64,000 bases of DNA from Fodinibacter sp963707895 (GTDB lineage: Bacteria > Actinomycetota > Actinomycetes > Actinomycetales > Dermatophilaceae). The notes beneath the pieces are model-generated. The model saw only the letters and a list, made by a program, of their open reading frames with translations, had not been told where the DNA came from and did not search any database. This document shows, piece by piece, positions 33,048-43,703 of this stretch. The stretch spans positions 186,001 through 250,000 of the forward strand of contig CAVPRS010000011.1 of NCBI GenBank assembly GCA_963707895.1, in the 5' to 3' direction. The position numbers and the translations under genes are program-made. The stretch's first letter is position 1; every line of letters starts with the position of its first letter.

Positions 33048-33464
33048 ATGGGAGCCCGGCTCAACCCCTACCTGAGCTTCAACGGAAACGCCCGCGAGGC
33101 GATGACCTTCTACCAGCAGGTCCTCGGCGGCGAGCTGAACGTCAGCACCTTCGGCGACTACAGCCCCGACGGCGCAGGCGGCGACGGCGTCATGCACGCG
33201 CAGCTCGAGACGCCGGCCGGCTTCACCCTGATGGCCTCCGACATCGCCCCCGGCATGGACGAGGTCGCCCCCGGATCCAACTTCGCGGTCAGCCTCAGCG
33301 GCGACGACGAGGCGCTGCGCGGCTACTGGGACGGGCTGGCCGACGGCGGCACCGTCGCGATGCCGCTCGAGAAGCAGATGTGGGGCGACGAGTTCGGCAT
33401 GCTCACCGACAGGTTCGGCATCCCGTGGCTGGTCAACCTCGGCACCGGGGGCGGCGCGGGCTGA
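33048..33464 (+). CDS. PhnB-like VOC-family protein
   Basis: A 138-residue protein of the PhnB/3-dmu-9_3-mt glyoxalase-like group. It has LNPYLSFNGNAREAMTFYQQVLGGEL, MASDIAPGMDEVAPGSNFAVSLSGDD and the C-terminal MWGDEFGMLTDRFGIPWLVNL, near-invariant in the family. GAGGAGAG just precedes the ATG. The function is unknown; PhnB of E. coli is not needed for phosphonate use. Confidence 0.85.
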   Translation: MGARLNPYLSFNGNAREAMTFYQQVLGGELNVSTFGDYSPDGAGGDGVMHAQLETPAGFTLMASDIAPGMDEVAPGSNFAVSLSGDDEALRGYWDGLADGGTVAMPLEKQMWGDEFGMLTDRFGIPWLVNLGTGGGAG

Positions 33465-33491
33465 CCTGTCGCCGACGCGGGTCGCGCGGCG

Positions 33492-34892
33492 CTAGGCGAG
33501 TGATGCGACCGCGGCCTCGAGCTCGTCGAGCGCCTCGCCGGTGTGCACAGCGAGTCGCTGGAGGTGCGGCAGTGCCTCCCGGTCGCCGACGAAGCCGATG
33601 TCGAGGTCGCCGGCATACGAGTGCGCGGTGATGTTGAGCGCCATCGAGTGCCCCGGGATCGACACCGGGTAGGTCGCCTCGAGGCGCGCTCCACGCCAGT
33701 AGAGGACCTCCTTGGGGCCAGGGACGTTCGAGATGCAGACGTTCAGGGTGGTCGGCAGCGGCAGCGGCAACCCGCTCATCGCGCGGGTCACCTGGAGCGC
33801 GGCCGGCGCGAGGAGCAGAGCGCTGTAGGCCATCACGGCGTCGGCGCTCATGCCGCGCATCCGCGCCTTGGCCGCCCGGGCGGATGCCGTGATCGCGGCC
33901 AGGCGGGCCAGTGGGTCGTCGATGTCGGTCGCCAGCGAGACGAGCGTGGCGCCGACGGCGTTGCCGCCTCCCTCGCTCTCCTTGGGGCGCACGTTGACCG
34001 GGACGAACGCGATGAGCGGGCGTTCGGGAAGCTTCTGCAGGTCCATGAGGAAGCGGCGCAGGCCACCCGCGCAGATCGCCATGAGCACGTCGTTCAGGGT
34101 GGCGCCGCGGGCCTTGGCGATCGCCCGCAGCCGCGCCAGCTCGTACTGCTGGGTGGCGAACCGGCGGGACTGGCCCACCCGCCCGTTGAGGATCGAGTGC
34201 GGCGCCTGGAACGACGTGACCGCGCGCGTCGAGGTGCTGCCGCGGCCCAGCTCGGTCTCGGCGAGTGCCTTGGCCACCGACGGCGTCGTGCCCACGGAGG
34301 AGGCGAACCCGCGCAGGATCGAGGTGAAGTCGCCCACCGGGTCGGCCTCGCGCGGGGCCCGAGGGGGCCGGGTCAGGCTGAAGAAGAACGGGTGCTCGCG
34401 GTCGTCGGGGTCGGGGGAGAGCCCCCGCACGAGCAGGCGCATACCGGTGTAGCCGTCGACCAGCGAGTGGTGGATCTTGATGTAGGCCGCGAAGCGGTTG
34501 CCCGACAGCCCCTCGATGAGGTGCAGCTCCCACGGCGGCCGTCGGAAGTCGAGCGGGTTGGAGTGAAGCCGCGAGACGAGCACGCCGAGCTCGCGCTCAC
34601 CTCCGGGGCTCGGCAGGGCGGAGTGCCGCACGTGGTAGTCGATGTCGAACTCGCGGTCGGTGACCCAGCGGTGCACGGGCTGCCGCATCAGCATCCGGGT
34701 CTGCAGGCGAAGGTTCCACGGCGGCTCGACCGACGAGGCCCGCAGTGCGGCGACGAAGTCGGGGAGGTACTGCGGCCCGGCATCCGGCGGCAGGGTGAAG
34801 TGCAGCATCGACGCGACGTGCATGAGGGTCTCGTTCGTCTCCCCCATGAGGAAGATCGAGTCCAGGGGTGACGCCCATCGAGACGGCGACAC
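33492..34892 (-). CDS. Wax ester synthase/diacylglycerol acyltransferase (WS/DGAT)
   Basis: A 466-residue bifunctional acyltransferase of the actinobacterial WS/DGAT family. The catalytic motif HHSLVDG is at 141-147, preceded by the family's PPWELHLIEGL. NDVLMAICAGGLRRFLMD and LNVCISNVPGP are further signatures. It acylates diacylglycerol and/or fatty alcohol with acyl-CoA at storage lipid droplets. GTG 34890-34892 is 6 bp after the stop of the upstream lipase gene, so the two are likely co-transcribed. Confidence 0.9.
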   Translation of the reverse strand: MSPSRWASPLDSIFLMGETNETLMHVASMLHFTLPPDAGPQYLPDFVAALRASSVEPPWNLRLQTRMLMRQPVHRWVTDREFDIDYHVRHSALPSPGGERELGVLVSRLHSNPLDFRRPPWELHLIEGLSGNRFAAYIKIHHSLVDGYTGMRLLVRGLSPDPDDREHPFFFSLTRPPRAPREADPVGDFTSILRGFASSVGTTPSVAKALAETELGRGSTSTRAVTSFQAPHSILNGRVGQSRRFATQQYELARLRAIAKARGATLNDVLMAICAGGLRRFLMDLQKLPERPLIAFVPVNVRPKESEGGGNAVGATLVSLATDIDDPLARLAAITASARAAKARMRGMSADAVMAYSALLLAPAALQVTRAMSGLPLPLPTTLNVCISNVPGPKEVLYWRGARLEATYPVSIPGHSMALNITAHSYAGDLDIGFVGDREALPHLQRLAVHTGEALDELEAAVASLA

Positions 34893-34898
34893 GAGGGG

Positions 34899-35717
34899 TC
34901 AGACCGCCCGACCGTGGGGCCGGGCATCCGGCGGCTGGGACACCGGCGGCGTGGCGACGGCGGAGGCGGACCCGGCGTACGGCATCCACCGGCCTTCGGG
35001 CTGGGCGAGCCGGTCGGCGATGACGCGCAGCGTCTCGAGCTCGTGCCCGTAGCCGAGGTGCGTGGCGTGCACCTCGATGTTCTCGGTCTGCGGAGCCGGC
35101 TCGGAGATGCAGCACTCCCACGCGACGATGCCGTCGGTGCGCGAGTAGATGCACGTGGTCGGCACGCTGAGCGGAGAGGCGCGCTGGGCGAGGGCCTCCT
35201 CGGTGAACATCCTCGCCAGGTGGCGTCGGTTCATGATGCGGTACATCGTCCACGCCCGGGTCGACGCGGGGTGCCCCCGGAAGGGGCTGCCCAGGGTGAT
35301 CACCGAGCGGGTGTGGCCGGGCAGGGCCCGGGCCATCTCGCGGGCGTAGATCCCGCCGGCGCTCCAGCCGACCAGGCTCACCCGGCGCTCGTAGCGGTCG
35401 TGGATCTCGAGCAGGAGGTCCTCGAGCCGGTCGGCGAGTGCCGGGCTGGCGCCGAGGTTGCGGCCCTGGCGCCAGTCGTGCGCGCGGTAGCCCAGCCGAC
35501 GAAGGTGGCTGCGCAGGAAGACCGTCGACTCCGGTCCGGCGAGGAAGCCGGGCAGCACGATGACCGGGTGACCGTCGCCCTGGGGCCAGCCGTGCAGGTC
35601 GCGGGTGCGCAGCGCCGAGCTGGCGAGCTCGAGCCCCACCCGCCATTCCCGACGTGCCTGCCACGCCGTCGGCGCGGGCGCACCGTCGGCGTTCGGCAGG
35701 TCGGTCGGGTCGAGCAT
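34899..35717 (-). CDS. Alpha/beta-hydrolase, esterase/lipase type
   Basis: A 272-residue hydrolase. The nucleophile elbow is GWSAGG (Ser in VGWSAGGIYAREMA) and VIVLPGFLAGPEST gives the oxyanion-hole strand; SRTDGIVAWE supplies the acidic residue and GYGHELETL the probable His. It lacks a signal peptide, so it acts in the cytosol or at the membrane surface. It is coupled to the WS/DGAT gene downstream, so lipid-droplet turnover or acyl-chain supply is a reasonable role, inferred from context only. Confidence 0.8.
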   Translation of the reverse strand: MLDPTDLPNADGAPAPTAWQARREWRVGLELASSALRTRDLHGWPQGDGHPVIVLPGFLAGPESTVFLRSHLRRLGYRAHDWRQGRNLGASPALADRLEDLLLEIHDRYERRVSLVGWSAGGIYAREMARALPGHTRSVITLGSPFRGHPASTRAWTMYRIMNRRHLARMFTEEALAQRASPLSVPTTCIYSRTDGIVAWECCISEPAPQTENIEVHATHLGYGHELETLRVIADRLAQPEGRWMPYAGSASAVATPPVSQPPDARPHGRAV

Positions 35718-35900
35718 CGCGTGCTCCTGGGACGGGCGCCGCGAGGCCGAGCTGACCCTGCGCGACGCTGCGAGTGGGGCAAGGGGCAGTGTGACACGTG
35801 TGACTGCGCCGCGGGCGGGAACACGGCACCCGTCGTGGGGAGTTGAGCATGGTGGAGCGACTGCACCCGGTCGCTACGACCAGCACCGAGGGGATCCCTG

Positions 35901-36293
35901 ATGACCGCCACCGACCAGCTCCGAGCCGCCCTGCGTGACCTCGAGGCCAAGGCCCGCGAGCTCGAGCTCGACAAGAAGCTCGAGACGTTCGCCGACAAGG
36001 CCGACCACGCCCTGCGCGATGCCGCCGTGAAGGCCGGCGACTACGCCCACGAGAACCGGGGCCGCGTCGAGGAGTCGCTCGACAAGGCCGGCGCCAAGGT
36101 CGACGAGAAGACCGACGGCAAGTACACGCGCTACGTCGAGAAGCTTCGTACCGGTGTCCTCGTCGGCGTCGACTGGGTCGCCCAGCAGCGCGAGACCTCG
36201 TCGACCCCCAGCTGGGCCGAGCAGGGCCGCCGCTACGACCGCCAGGCGGATGCCGGTGACGCGCCGACCGAGGACACCTCGCCTCGCGAGTAG
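35901..36293 (+). CDS. MT0933-antitoxin-like small helical protein
   Basis: A 130-residue charged, helical protein. The segment GRVEESLDKAGAKVDEKTDGKYTRYVEKL matches the MT0933/Rv0909-type antitoxin domain. No toxin gene adjoins it, and the protein could equally be a LEA/stress-type protein. GGGGATC precedes the ATG. The stop TAG at 36291-36293 is the first half of a TAGCGT -10 candidate for fumC. Confidence 0.6.
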   Translation: MTATDQLRAALRDLEAKARELELDKKLETFADKADHALRDAAVKAGDYAHENRGRVEESLDKAGAKVDEKTDGKYTRYVEKLRTGVLVGVDWVAQQRETSSTPSWAEQGRRYDRQADAGDAPTEDTSPRE

Positions 36294-36296
36294 CGT
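36291..36296 (+). promoter_or_regulatory. Putative -10 box of fumC
   Basis: TAGCGT is 7 nt before the fumC ATG and includes the stop codon of the upstream gene. Confidence 0.45.
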
Positions 36297-36303
36297 CCGG
36301 GTG

Positions 36304-37698
<1,395 letters not shown>

Positions 37699-37701
<3 letters not shown>

Positions 37702-37749
37702 TGACATCACTTGAAGTTATTGATCCCATATATGTAGGTTATGGATCAA
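37699..37749 (+). promoter_or_regulatory. AT-rich promoter with palindromic operator before the TauD-type dioxygenase
   Basis: Within a chromosome that is otherwise GC rich, this stretch carries TGATGACATCA (37699-37709) and a wider palindrome TTGATCC (37720-37726) / GGATCAA (37743-37749), extended by ATA/TAT. TTGAAG (37711-37716) and TAGGTT (37735-37740) fit a -35/-10 pair with 18-bp spacing and lie inside the palindrome, a typical repressor layout. Confidence 0.6.
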
Positions 37750-37791
37750 GACGCCGCCCGGCGCCTCGTCGACCGACCTCGAGGTCCACAC

Positions 37792-38703
37792 GTGCCCAGC
37801 CCCACGTCCGCCGCCGTCACGGCCGGCCCCCGCGCCGACGAGACCGCCGTGCTCGAGCTCGAGCGGCTCGGCCCAGGCTTCGGGGCCGTCGTGCACGACG
37901 TCGACCTCACCCACCTCGACGAGTCCCAGGTCCGAGCCGTCCGACGGGCGCTGCTCGACCACAAGGTGCTGTTCTTCCGCGGTCAGGACCTCACCGACGA
38001 CGCGCAGGTCACCTTCGCTGCGCGTCTCGGTGAGCTGACCGCGGGGCACCCCGTGGCGGAGTCGGCGCCGGGCCGGTCCGAGATCTACCGGATCGACAGC
38101 AGCGACCCGGAGTTCTCCTTCTCCGACGTGTGGCACACCGACGTCACCTTCGTCGAGACCCCGCCCGCGGCGTCGGTGCTGCGGGCCGTGACGTTGCCCG
38201 ACACCGGCGGCGACACCAGCTGGGCCGACACCCAGCTCGCCTACGAGTCGCTCTCGGCGCCGGTTCGCCGGCTCGTCGACGACCTGGTGGCCGTGCACGA
38301 CGGCAACCGCGAGTGGGGTGCCTACCTGCGGCGTCGCGCCGGGCGCGGCAACCTCTGGGACGGCACGACGGTCACCGAGATCCCGCCGGTGGAGCACCCC
38401 GTCGTACGCGTCCACCCGGAGACCGGCCGCAAGGGCCTGTTCGTCAACCCCGGCTTCACCTCGCACCTGGTGGGGGTCTCCGACGCGGAGAGCCGCGGCA
38501 TCCTCGACCTGCTCTACGCCCACCTCACCCGCCCCGAGCACACCATCCGCCATCGCTGGGCACCCGGCGACGTCGGCATCTGGGACAACCGGGCCACGGC
38601 GCACTACGCCAACAACGACTACACCCGGACCCGGGTCATGGCCCGGGTCACGATCCGCGGCGACCGCCCCCGGGGGCCGTCGCCGACGACGCAGACCGGC
38701 TGA
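37792..38703 (+). CDS. TauD/TfdA-family Fe(II)/2-oxoglutarate dioxygenase
   Basis: A 303-residue dioxygenase. The metal-binding HxD is WHTDVTF and the distal His with 2-oxoglutarate Arg is in HRWAPGDVGIWDNRATAHYA and TRTRVMARVTI. FVETPPAASVLRAV and NPGFTSHLVG are also conserved. Substrates in the family include taurine, sulfonates and chlorophenoxy acids; none can be assigned here. GTG 37792 has GAGGT seven nt upstream. ATG 37741 is in frame but would sit at the transcription start of the putative TAGGTT promoter. Confidence 0.85.
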   Translation: MPSPTSAAVTAGPRADETAVLELERLGPGFGAVVHDVDLTHLDESQVRAVRRALLDHKVLFFRGQDLTDDAQVTFAARLGELTAGHPVAESAPGRSEIYRIDSSDPEFSFSDVWHTDVTFVETPPAASVLRAVTLPDTGGDTSWADTQLAYESLSAPVRRLVDDLVAVHDGNREWGAYLRRRAGRGNLWDGTTVTEIPPVEHPVVRVHPETGRKGLFVNPGFTSHLVGVSDAESRGILDLLYAHLTRPEHTIRHRWAPGDVGIWDNRATAHYANNDYTRTRVMARVTIRGDRPRGPSPTTQTG

Positions 38704-38714
38704 CCGGCTGCGTC
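38688..38714 (+). terminator. Hairpin over the TauD-type gene stop codon
   Basis: GACGCAG-A-CCGG pairs with CCGG-CTGCGTC, 4-nt loop, enclosing the TGA at 38701. It may terminate transcription or stabilise the mRNA end before the carbonic-anhydrase gene. Confidence 0.45.
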
Positions 38715-38755
38715 CGTCAACACAGCAGACCCCGACCCCCCACCAAGGAGACCCG

Positions 38756-39250
38756 ATGTCCGTCACCGACGAGCTGCTCGCCAACAACGAGGCCTACGCC
38801 GCCCAGTTCAGCGGGCCGCTGCCACTGCCGCCCTCGAAGCACCTCGCCGTGCTCGCCTGCATGGATGCCCGGCTCGACGTCTACCGCGCGCTGGGACTGC
38901 ACGAGGGTGAGGCGCACGTCATCCGCAACGCCGGCGGCGTGGTCACCGAGGACGAGATCCGCTCGCTCGCGATCAGCCAACGACTCCTCGGCACCACGGA
39001 GATCATCCTGATCCACCACACCGACTGCGGCATGCTCACCTTCACCGACGACGGCTTCAAGGAGTCGATCCGGGCCGAGACCGGCGTGCGGCCCCCCTGG
39101 GCGGCCGAGGCGTTCTCCGACGTCGTCGACGACGTTCGTCAGTCGGTCGCGCGGATCGAGAACAGCCCGTTCATCCCCATCAAGGACTCGGTGCGGGGCT
39201 TCGTGTTCGACGTGGCAACCGGTCGGCTCAATGAGGTCGACCCCGGCTGA
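38756..39250 (+). CDS. Beta-carbonic anhydrase
   Basis: A 164-residue beta-class enzyme. Zinc ligands are Cys35 (ACMDARLD, with the Asp37/Arg39 dyad), His88 and Cys91 (HHTDCGM). It interconverts CO2 and bicarbonate. This short, Rv1284-like form is common in actinobacteria. AAGGAG precedes the ATG. It sits between the dioxygenase and the YbdK-like ligase; no bicarbonate transporter adjoins. Confidence 0.92.
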   Translation: MSVTDELLANNEAYAAQFSGPLPLPPSKHLAVLACMDARLDVYRALGLHEGEAHVIRNAGGVVTEDEIRSLAISQRLLGTTEIILIHHTDCGMLTFTDDGFKESIRAETGVRPPWAAEAFSDVVDDVRQSVARIENSPFIPIKDSVRGFVFDVATGRLNEVDPG

Positions 39251-39336
39251 GCCACGCCGGCCGAGGTTAGGCTCCCAGCACCAGATCTCGCGCCGGGCAC
39301 GTCCGCGCAGCGACCCGACCAGCCATCCGAGGGCCC

Positions 39337-40509
39337 ATGAGCCAGCCACGCGCACGCGGCGCGGACGTCACGTTCACGCCCTCCGCCGGCCGGACCCTGG
39401 GCGTGGAGTGGGAGCTGGGCCTGCTCGACCCCGTCACCCTCGACCTCGTCTCGCGCGCGGACGAGCTGCTCGGCCTCGCGAACGCCACCGATGTCGCCAG
39501 CCATGCCCGCCCGACCAGGTCGCGGTCGACGGTCACCCAGGAGCTGCTGCGCAACACGGTCGAGATCGTCACCGGTGTGTGTGCGAACGCCGAGCAGGCG
39601 GCGTCCGACCTCGCCGACGGGCTCGGCCGGGTGCAGGCCGCGGCGAGCGAGCTCGACGTGCTGCTCTACGGCGGCGGGTCGCACCCGTTCGCGCGCTGGG
39701 AGGACCAGGAAGTCAGCGACGGACAGCGCTACGCGACGCTCATCGACCGCACCCAGTGGTGGGGGCGCCAGATGGTGATCTTCGGCGTCCACGTGCACGT
39801 CGGCATCCGGTCGGCCGCGAAGGTGTGGCCGCTGGTCAACGCCCTGCTCACCTACCACCCGCACCTCACGGCGCTGTCGGCCTCGTCGCCCTACTGGTCG
39901 GGCACCGACACCGGCTACGCGAGCAACCGCACCATGCTCTTCCAGCAGCTTCCGACGGCGGGGCTGCCCTTCCAGTTCGAGACCTGGGCGCAGTACCGGG
40001 CGTACCTCGACGACGTGTTCACCACGGGAGTCATCACCGACGCGAGCGAGCTGCGCTGGGACATCCGGCCCTCGCCGCTGCTCGGCACGATCGAGGTGCG
40101 TGCCTGCGACGGCTTCTCCCGGCCTCAGGACGTCGTCGCCGTCGCGGCGCTCATCCACTGCCTCGTCGTCGACCTCGAGCACCAGCTCGACGAGGGCGTG
40201 CTACCGCCTCCACTCCCTCCCTGGCACGTGCAGGAGAACAAGTGGCGCGCAGCAAGGTACGGGCTCGACGCGATCATCATCCGCGATGTCGACAACACCG
40301 AGGTGCACGTCGTCGACGACACCAGGGAGCTGCTCGAGCGGCTCGGGCCGACCGCGCGGACGCTGGGCTGCACCCGTGAGCTCGCCGGCATCACCGACAT
40401 CCTGGATGGCGGGGCCGGCTACCAGCGGATGCGTGCGGCCGCGCGGGTCGACGGAGCCGTCGACCTGCGCGCCGCCGTGCGTGAGATGGTCGTGCACGCG
40501 GACCGCTGA
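39337..40509 (+). CDS. YbdK-type carboxylate-amine ligase (GCS2 family)
   Basis: A 390-residue member of the glutamate-cysteine-ligase 2 family. LGVEWELGLLDPVT is the N-terminal signature and MVIFGVHVHVGIRS the metal/substrate-binding block; DIRPSPLLGTIEVRACD is also conserved. Such actinobacterial proteins are annotated as weak glutamate-cysteine ligases or EgtA-like; gamma-glutamylcysteine formation is possible but unproven, and no other ergothioneine or mycothiol gene is adjacent. Confidence 0.85.
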   Translation: MSQPRARGADVTFTPSAGRTLGVEWELGLLDPVTLDLVSRADELLGLANATDVASHARPTRSRSTVTQELLRNTVEIVTGVCANAEQAASDLADGLGRVQAAASELDVLLYGGGSHPFARWEDQEVSDGQRYATLIDRTQWWGRQMVIFGVHVHVGIRSAAKVWPLVNALLTYHPHLTALSASSPYWSGTDTGYASNRTMLFQQLPTAGLPFQFETWAQYRAYLDDVFTTGVITDASELRWDIRPSPLLGTIEVRACDGFSRPQDVVAVAALIHCLVVDLEHQLDEGVLPPPLPPWHVQENKWRAARYGLDAIIIRDVDNTEVHVVDDTRELLERLGPTARTLGCTRELAGITDILDGGAGYQRMRAAARVDGAVDLRAAVREMVVHADR

Positions 40510-40528
40510 GGGACCTGCCGCCCGCGGG

Positions 40529-41743
40529 TCAGCTCGCGGGATCGTCGGGCGCCTCCGGCGCCCCGTAGCGACGAACAGCCCTGCGGGCCAGCGACATCCG
40601 GTGCACCTCGCTGGGTCCGTCGTAGATGCGGAACGGCCGGATCTCGCGGGCGATCCGCGCGACGGGCAGGTCGGCCGACACCCCGGCGCCGCCGCACATC
40701 TGCACCGACCGGTCTGCGACCCGGTGGAGGGCCTCCGCCCCGAACACCTTGGCCAGGGAGGACTCCTCGCGACCGTTCGCCCCGCCGTCGAGCGCCCGGC
40801 AGGCGGTGAGCAGCAGGGAACGTGTCGCGGCCAGGTCGATCTCGTTGTCGGCGATCATCAGCTCGACCATGCCGTGTCGGGCCAGTGGCCGCCCGAAGGC
40901 CGAGCGGCCGCTCACGTAGTCGACCGCCGTCTCGTGGGCCCGCTGCGCCGCGCCGAGCCAGCGCATCACGTGGGTGAGTCGCGCCGGTCCCAGCCGCACC
41001 TGCGCGTAGCGGAACCCCTCGTCGACCTCGCCCAGCACGTCCTCCACGGGCACCCGAACGGCATCCAGCTCGACCTCGCAGTGCCCACCGAGCATCGAGC
41101 GGTCCATCGTCCGCACGTGGCGAACGACCCGGATGCCGGCCCGGTCCGAGGGCACGAGGAACATGGTGGCGCCGCCGGAGCCCCCCGAGCCGCCGGTGTC
41201 GTCGGGGGAGCCGCTGGTGCGGGCCATGACGATGTAGAAGCCCGCCCCGTCGGCCCCGGTGATGAACTTCTTGCGGCCGCTGATGACGAATGAGTCTCCG
41301 TCCCGGCGGGCGCGGGTCCGCAGGGCGGTGGGGTCCGACCCCGCGCCCGGCGCCGGCTCGGTCATCGCGAAGGCCGACCGCTGCTCGCCGCGGGCCAGCG
41401 GGGCCAGGAACCGCTCTCGCTGGGACCCGACGGCCACCTGCTCGAGCAGGTGCACGTTGCCCTCGTCGGGCGCGTTGGCGTTGACCGCCATCGGTCCGAA
41501 GAGCGCCCGACCAGCCGCCTCGAACGCGGGCGCGCGGTCCGTCATCCCCAGGCCGAGGCCGCCCAGCTCCACCGAGACGTGGGGGGCGAACACGCCGAGG
41601 TCCCTTGCCCTGCGCTGCAGCTGGACACGCAGCCGCTCACCGCCTGCAGCCTCGACGTCCCCGTCGAACTCGTCCTCGACCGGCAGCACGTGCTCCTCGA
41701 CGAAGGCGCGGGTCCGGGCGGCGACCACGTCGGGCTGGCTCAT
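40529..41743 (-). CDS. Acyl-CoA dehydrogenase family protein
   Basis: A 404-residue FAD enzyme. AFAMTEPAPGAGSDPTALRTRARRDGD and FVISGRKKFITGADGAGFYIVMART are the acyl-CoA-dehydrogenase middle-domain signatures, and MCGGAGVSADLPVARIAREIRPFRIYDGPSEVHRMSLARRAV is the C-terminal one. The FadE-type catalytic base lies in the conserved C-terminal YDGPSEV region. It is divergent from the monooxygenase gene over a palindromic operator, and belongs by context to the same catabolic unit. The exact acyl substrate is unknown. Confidence 0.9.
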   Translation of the reverse strand: MSQPDVVAARTRAFVEEHVLPVEDEFDGDVEAAGGERLRVQLQRRARDLGVFAPHVSVELGGLGLGMTDRAPAFEAAGRALFGPMAVNANAPDEGNVHLLEQVAVGSQRERFLAPLARGEQRSAFAMTEPAPGAGSDPTALRTRARRDGDSFVISGRKKFITGADGAGFYIVMARTSGSPDDTGGSGGSGGATMFLVPSDRAGIRVVRHVRTMDRSMLGGHCEVELDAVRVPVEDVLGEVDEGFRYAQVRLGPARLTHVMRWLGAAQRAHETAVDYVSGRSAFGRPLARHGMVELMIADNEIDLAATRSLLLTACRALDGGANGREESSLAKVFGAEALHRVADRSVQMCGGAGVSADLPVARIAREIRPFRIYDGPSEVHRMSLARRAVRRYGAPEAPDDPAS

Positions 41744-41877
41744 CGTGGGACCTCTCTGTCCGTGGGCGACCGCCGCGGGGTCGAGCTCGGGCCCGACATC
41801 GCGATTCGGTCTCGTTCCGAAGAAATATCGCCGAAGCAGTTGCTCCTGCGAGGAGCGAAGGTCCACACTCTGGCCTA

Positions 41878-41893
41878 CCGAGCGAGCGCTCGG
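41878..41893. promoter_or_regulatory. TetR-type operator in the divergent acyl-CoA dehydrogenase/monooxygenase promoter
   Basis: CCGAGCG-AG-CGCTCGG is a perfect palindrome, extended outward by TA/TA. Located in the 187-bp divergent gap, 38 bp before the monooxygenase ATG. The TetR gene at 49081 is the natural candidate ligand-responsive repressor. Confidence 0.65.
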
Positions 41894-41930
41894 GCGGTAC
41901 CGATGATGCTACCCAGGAAGAGGATCGTCA

Positions 41931-43703
41931 ATGTCGACGGAGACACCCGACGCACCCACCGCCACCGCCACCGCTTCCGACATCTTCGGGGCGTGGCTCG
42001 ACGACCTGAGCACGGCGCTGAGCGCCGCCGACGCCTCGCGCGTCACGGCCATGCTCGCGGCCGACTGCTGGTGGCGCGACCTGTTGGCGCTCACCTGGGA
42101 CCTCGGCACCTACCGTGGCACCCAGGCCGTCGCCGAGATGCTCGGCGCGCACCTGGCGGCCGGCTCGATCCGTGACCTGAGCACCGACACCGGGTTCGGC
42201 CCGCGGTTCCAGGGAGACGACGACGAGGTCGTCGAGGGGTTCGTCACCTTCGAGACACCGCTGGGCCCGGGGCGGGGCTCCGTCCGCCTCGTCCGTGAGG
42301 GCGGCCGCTGGGTGGCCTGGACGGTCATGACCGAGCTCGACGACCTGCGCGGACACGAGCGGGCCATCGGTGCGCACCGCTCGCTCGGCCCTCGCCACAG
42401 CCCCGGCCCCGGCGGTGGCAACTGGCTCGACGAGAGGCGCGCCTCGGCTCGATACGCCGACGCCGAGCCGGACGTCGTCGTCCTCGGCGCGGGCCAGGGT
42501 GGCCTCACCGTTGCGGCGAACCTGCGCCTCATGGGCGTCGACGCCCTGGTCCTCGAGAAGAGCGAGCGGGTGGGCGACGGGTGGCGCAAGCGCTACCACT
42601 CCCTCGTCCTGCACGACCCGGTGTGGGCCGACGCACTGCCCTACATGCCCTACCCGGACTCGTGGCCGGTCTACTGCCCCAAGGACAAGATCGCCGACTG
42701 GTTCGAGTCGTACGCCTCGGCGATGGAGCTCAACGTCTGGACCTCGGCCGAGCTGACCGACAGCGCGTACGACGAGGCGGCCGGGCGCTGGACCCTCACG
42801 GTGAGCACGCCCGAGGGCGAGCGCGTGATCCACCCACGCGACGTCATCCTGGCCACGGGCGCCGCCGGCGAGCCGAACGTCCCCGACGTACCGGGCCGCG
42901 ACACCTTCCGGGGCACGAGCTACCACTCGAGCCGTCACGCCTCCGCGAGCGAGTGGGCCGGAAGGAAGGCGGTCGTCGTCGGCGCCTGCAACAGCGGCCA
43001 CGACATCGCCCAGGACCTCTACCTGGCCGGCGCCGACGTCACCCTGGTGCAGCGGTCGTCGACGCACATCATCAGCCAGACCCACGGCATCCCCGCGATC
43101 TTCGGCAGCAACTTCGCCGAGGGCGGGCCACCCACGAAGTACGCCGACCTGCTCGCCAGCGGCACGCCGTGGCCACTGGTGCTCGAGTTCGCGAAGGACG
43201 GCGTCAAGCAGACGGCCGCCAAGGACGCCGAGCTGCTCGCCTCGCTCGAGGCCGCCGGCTTCAAGCTCAACGACGGGCCCGACGGAACCGGGCTGATGGG
43301 CTACGCGCTGGCCTACGGCGGCGGCTACTACATCGACGTCGGCGCCTCGACCCTCATCGCCGAGGGGAAGATCAAGCTCGCCCAGGGCTCCGGCCTCGCG
43401 GAGTTCACGCCCGACGGCATCCGACTGGCGGACGGCCGCACCCTCGACGCCGACCTCGTCGTGCTCGCCACCGGCTACCAGAACATGCGCGAGACGGCCC
43501 GCCGGCTCTTCGGCGACGATGTCGCCGACCGGCTGCCGCTCGTGCTCGGCGTCGGCGAGGACGGCGAGCTCGGCGGTCTCTACCGGCGCACCGGCCACCC
43601 GGCGTTCTGGTACATGGGCGGCCCCCTGGCATGGGTCCGCATCTACTCCAAGCACCTGGCCCTGCAGATCACCGCGAAGCACGCGGGCATCTCCCCGACG
43701 TGA
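41931..43703 (+). CDS. Flavin-containing monooxygenase with NTF2-like N-terminal domain
   Basis: A 590-residue protein. Residues 15-145 form an NTF2-like domain; residues 175-590 are an FAD- and NADPH-binding monooxygenase: first Rossmann motif VVVLGAGQGGLTVAANLRL (about 180-198), ERVGDGWRKRYHSLVLHDP, second Rossmann motif VVVGACNSGHDIAQDLY (about 345), and DLVVLATGYQNM at the end, a typical flavin-monooxygenase ATG-containing motif. The family oxidises soft nucleophiles, ketones or keto acids (YUCCA-type flavin monooxygenases included). As first gene of the transport/ligase operon it is likely to oxygenate the imported compound. AGGAAGAGG precedes the ATG. Confidence 0.87.
   Translation: MSTETPDAPTATATASDIFGAWLDDLSTALSAADASRVTAMLAADCWWRDLLALTWDLGTYRGTQAVAEMLGAHLAAGSIRDLSTDTGFGPRFQGDDDEVVEGFVTFETPLGPGRGSVRLVREGGRWVAWTVMTELDDLRGHERAIGAHRSLGPRHSPGPGGGNWLDERRASARYADAEPDVVVLGAGQGGLTVAANLRLMGVDALVLEKSERVGDGWRKRYHSLVLHDPVWADALPYMPYPDSWPVYCPKDKIADWFESYASAMELNVWTSAELTDSAYDEAAGRWTLTVSTPEGERVIHPRDVILATGAAGEPNVPDVPGRDTFRGTSYHSSRHASASEWAGRKAVVVGACNSGHDIAQDLYLAGADVTLVQRSSTHIISQTHGIPAIFGSNFAEGGPPTKYADLLASGTPWPLVLEFAKDGVKQTAAKDAELLASLEAAGFKLNDGPDGTGLMGYALAYGGGYYIDVGASTLIAEGKIKLAQGSGLAEFTPDGIRLADGRTLDADLVVLATGYQNMRETARRLFGDDVADRLPLVLGVGEDGELGGLYRRTGHPAFWYMGGPLAWVRIYSKHLALQITAKHAGISPT

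Noticed and set aside
35901..36293. A toxin-antitoxin locus built on the MT0933-like protein
   Set aside because: No toxin-like gene flanks it; fumC follows directly on the same strand and the lipase gene is divergent.
37741..37791. ATG 37741 as start of the TauD-type dioxygenase
   Set aside because: It abuts the putative -10 box, so it would precede or coincide with the transcription start; GTG 37792 has a proper ribosome-binding site.
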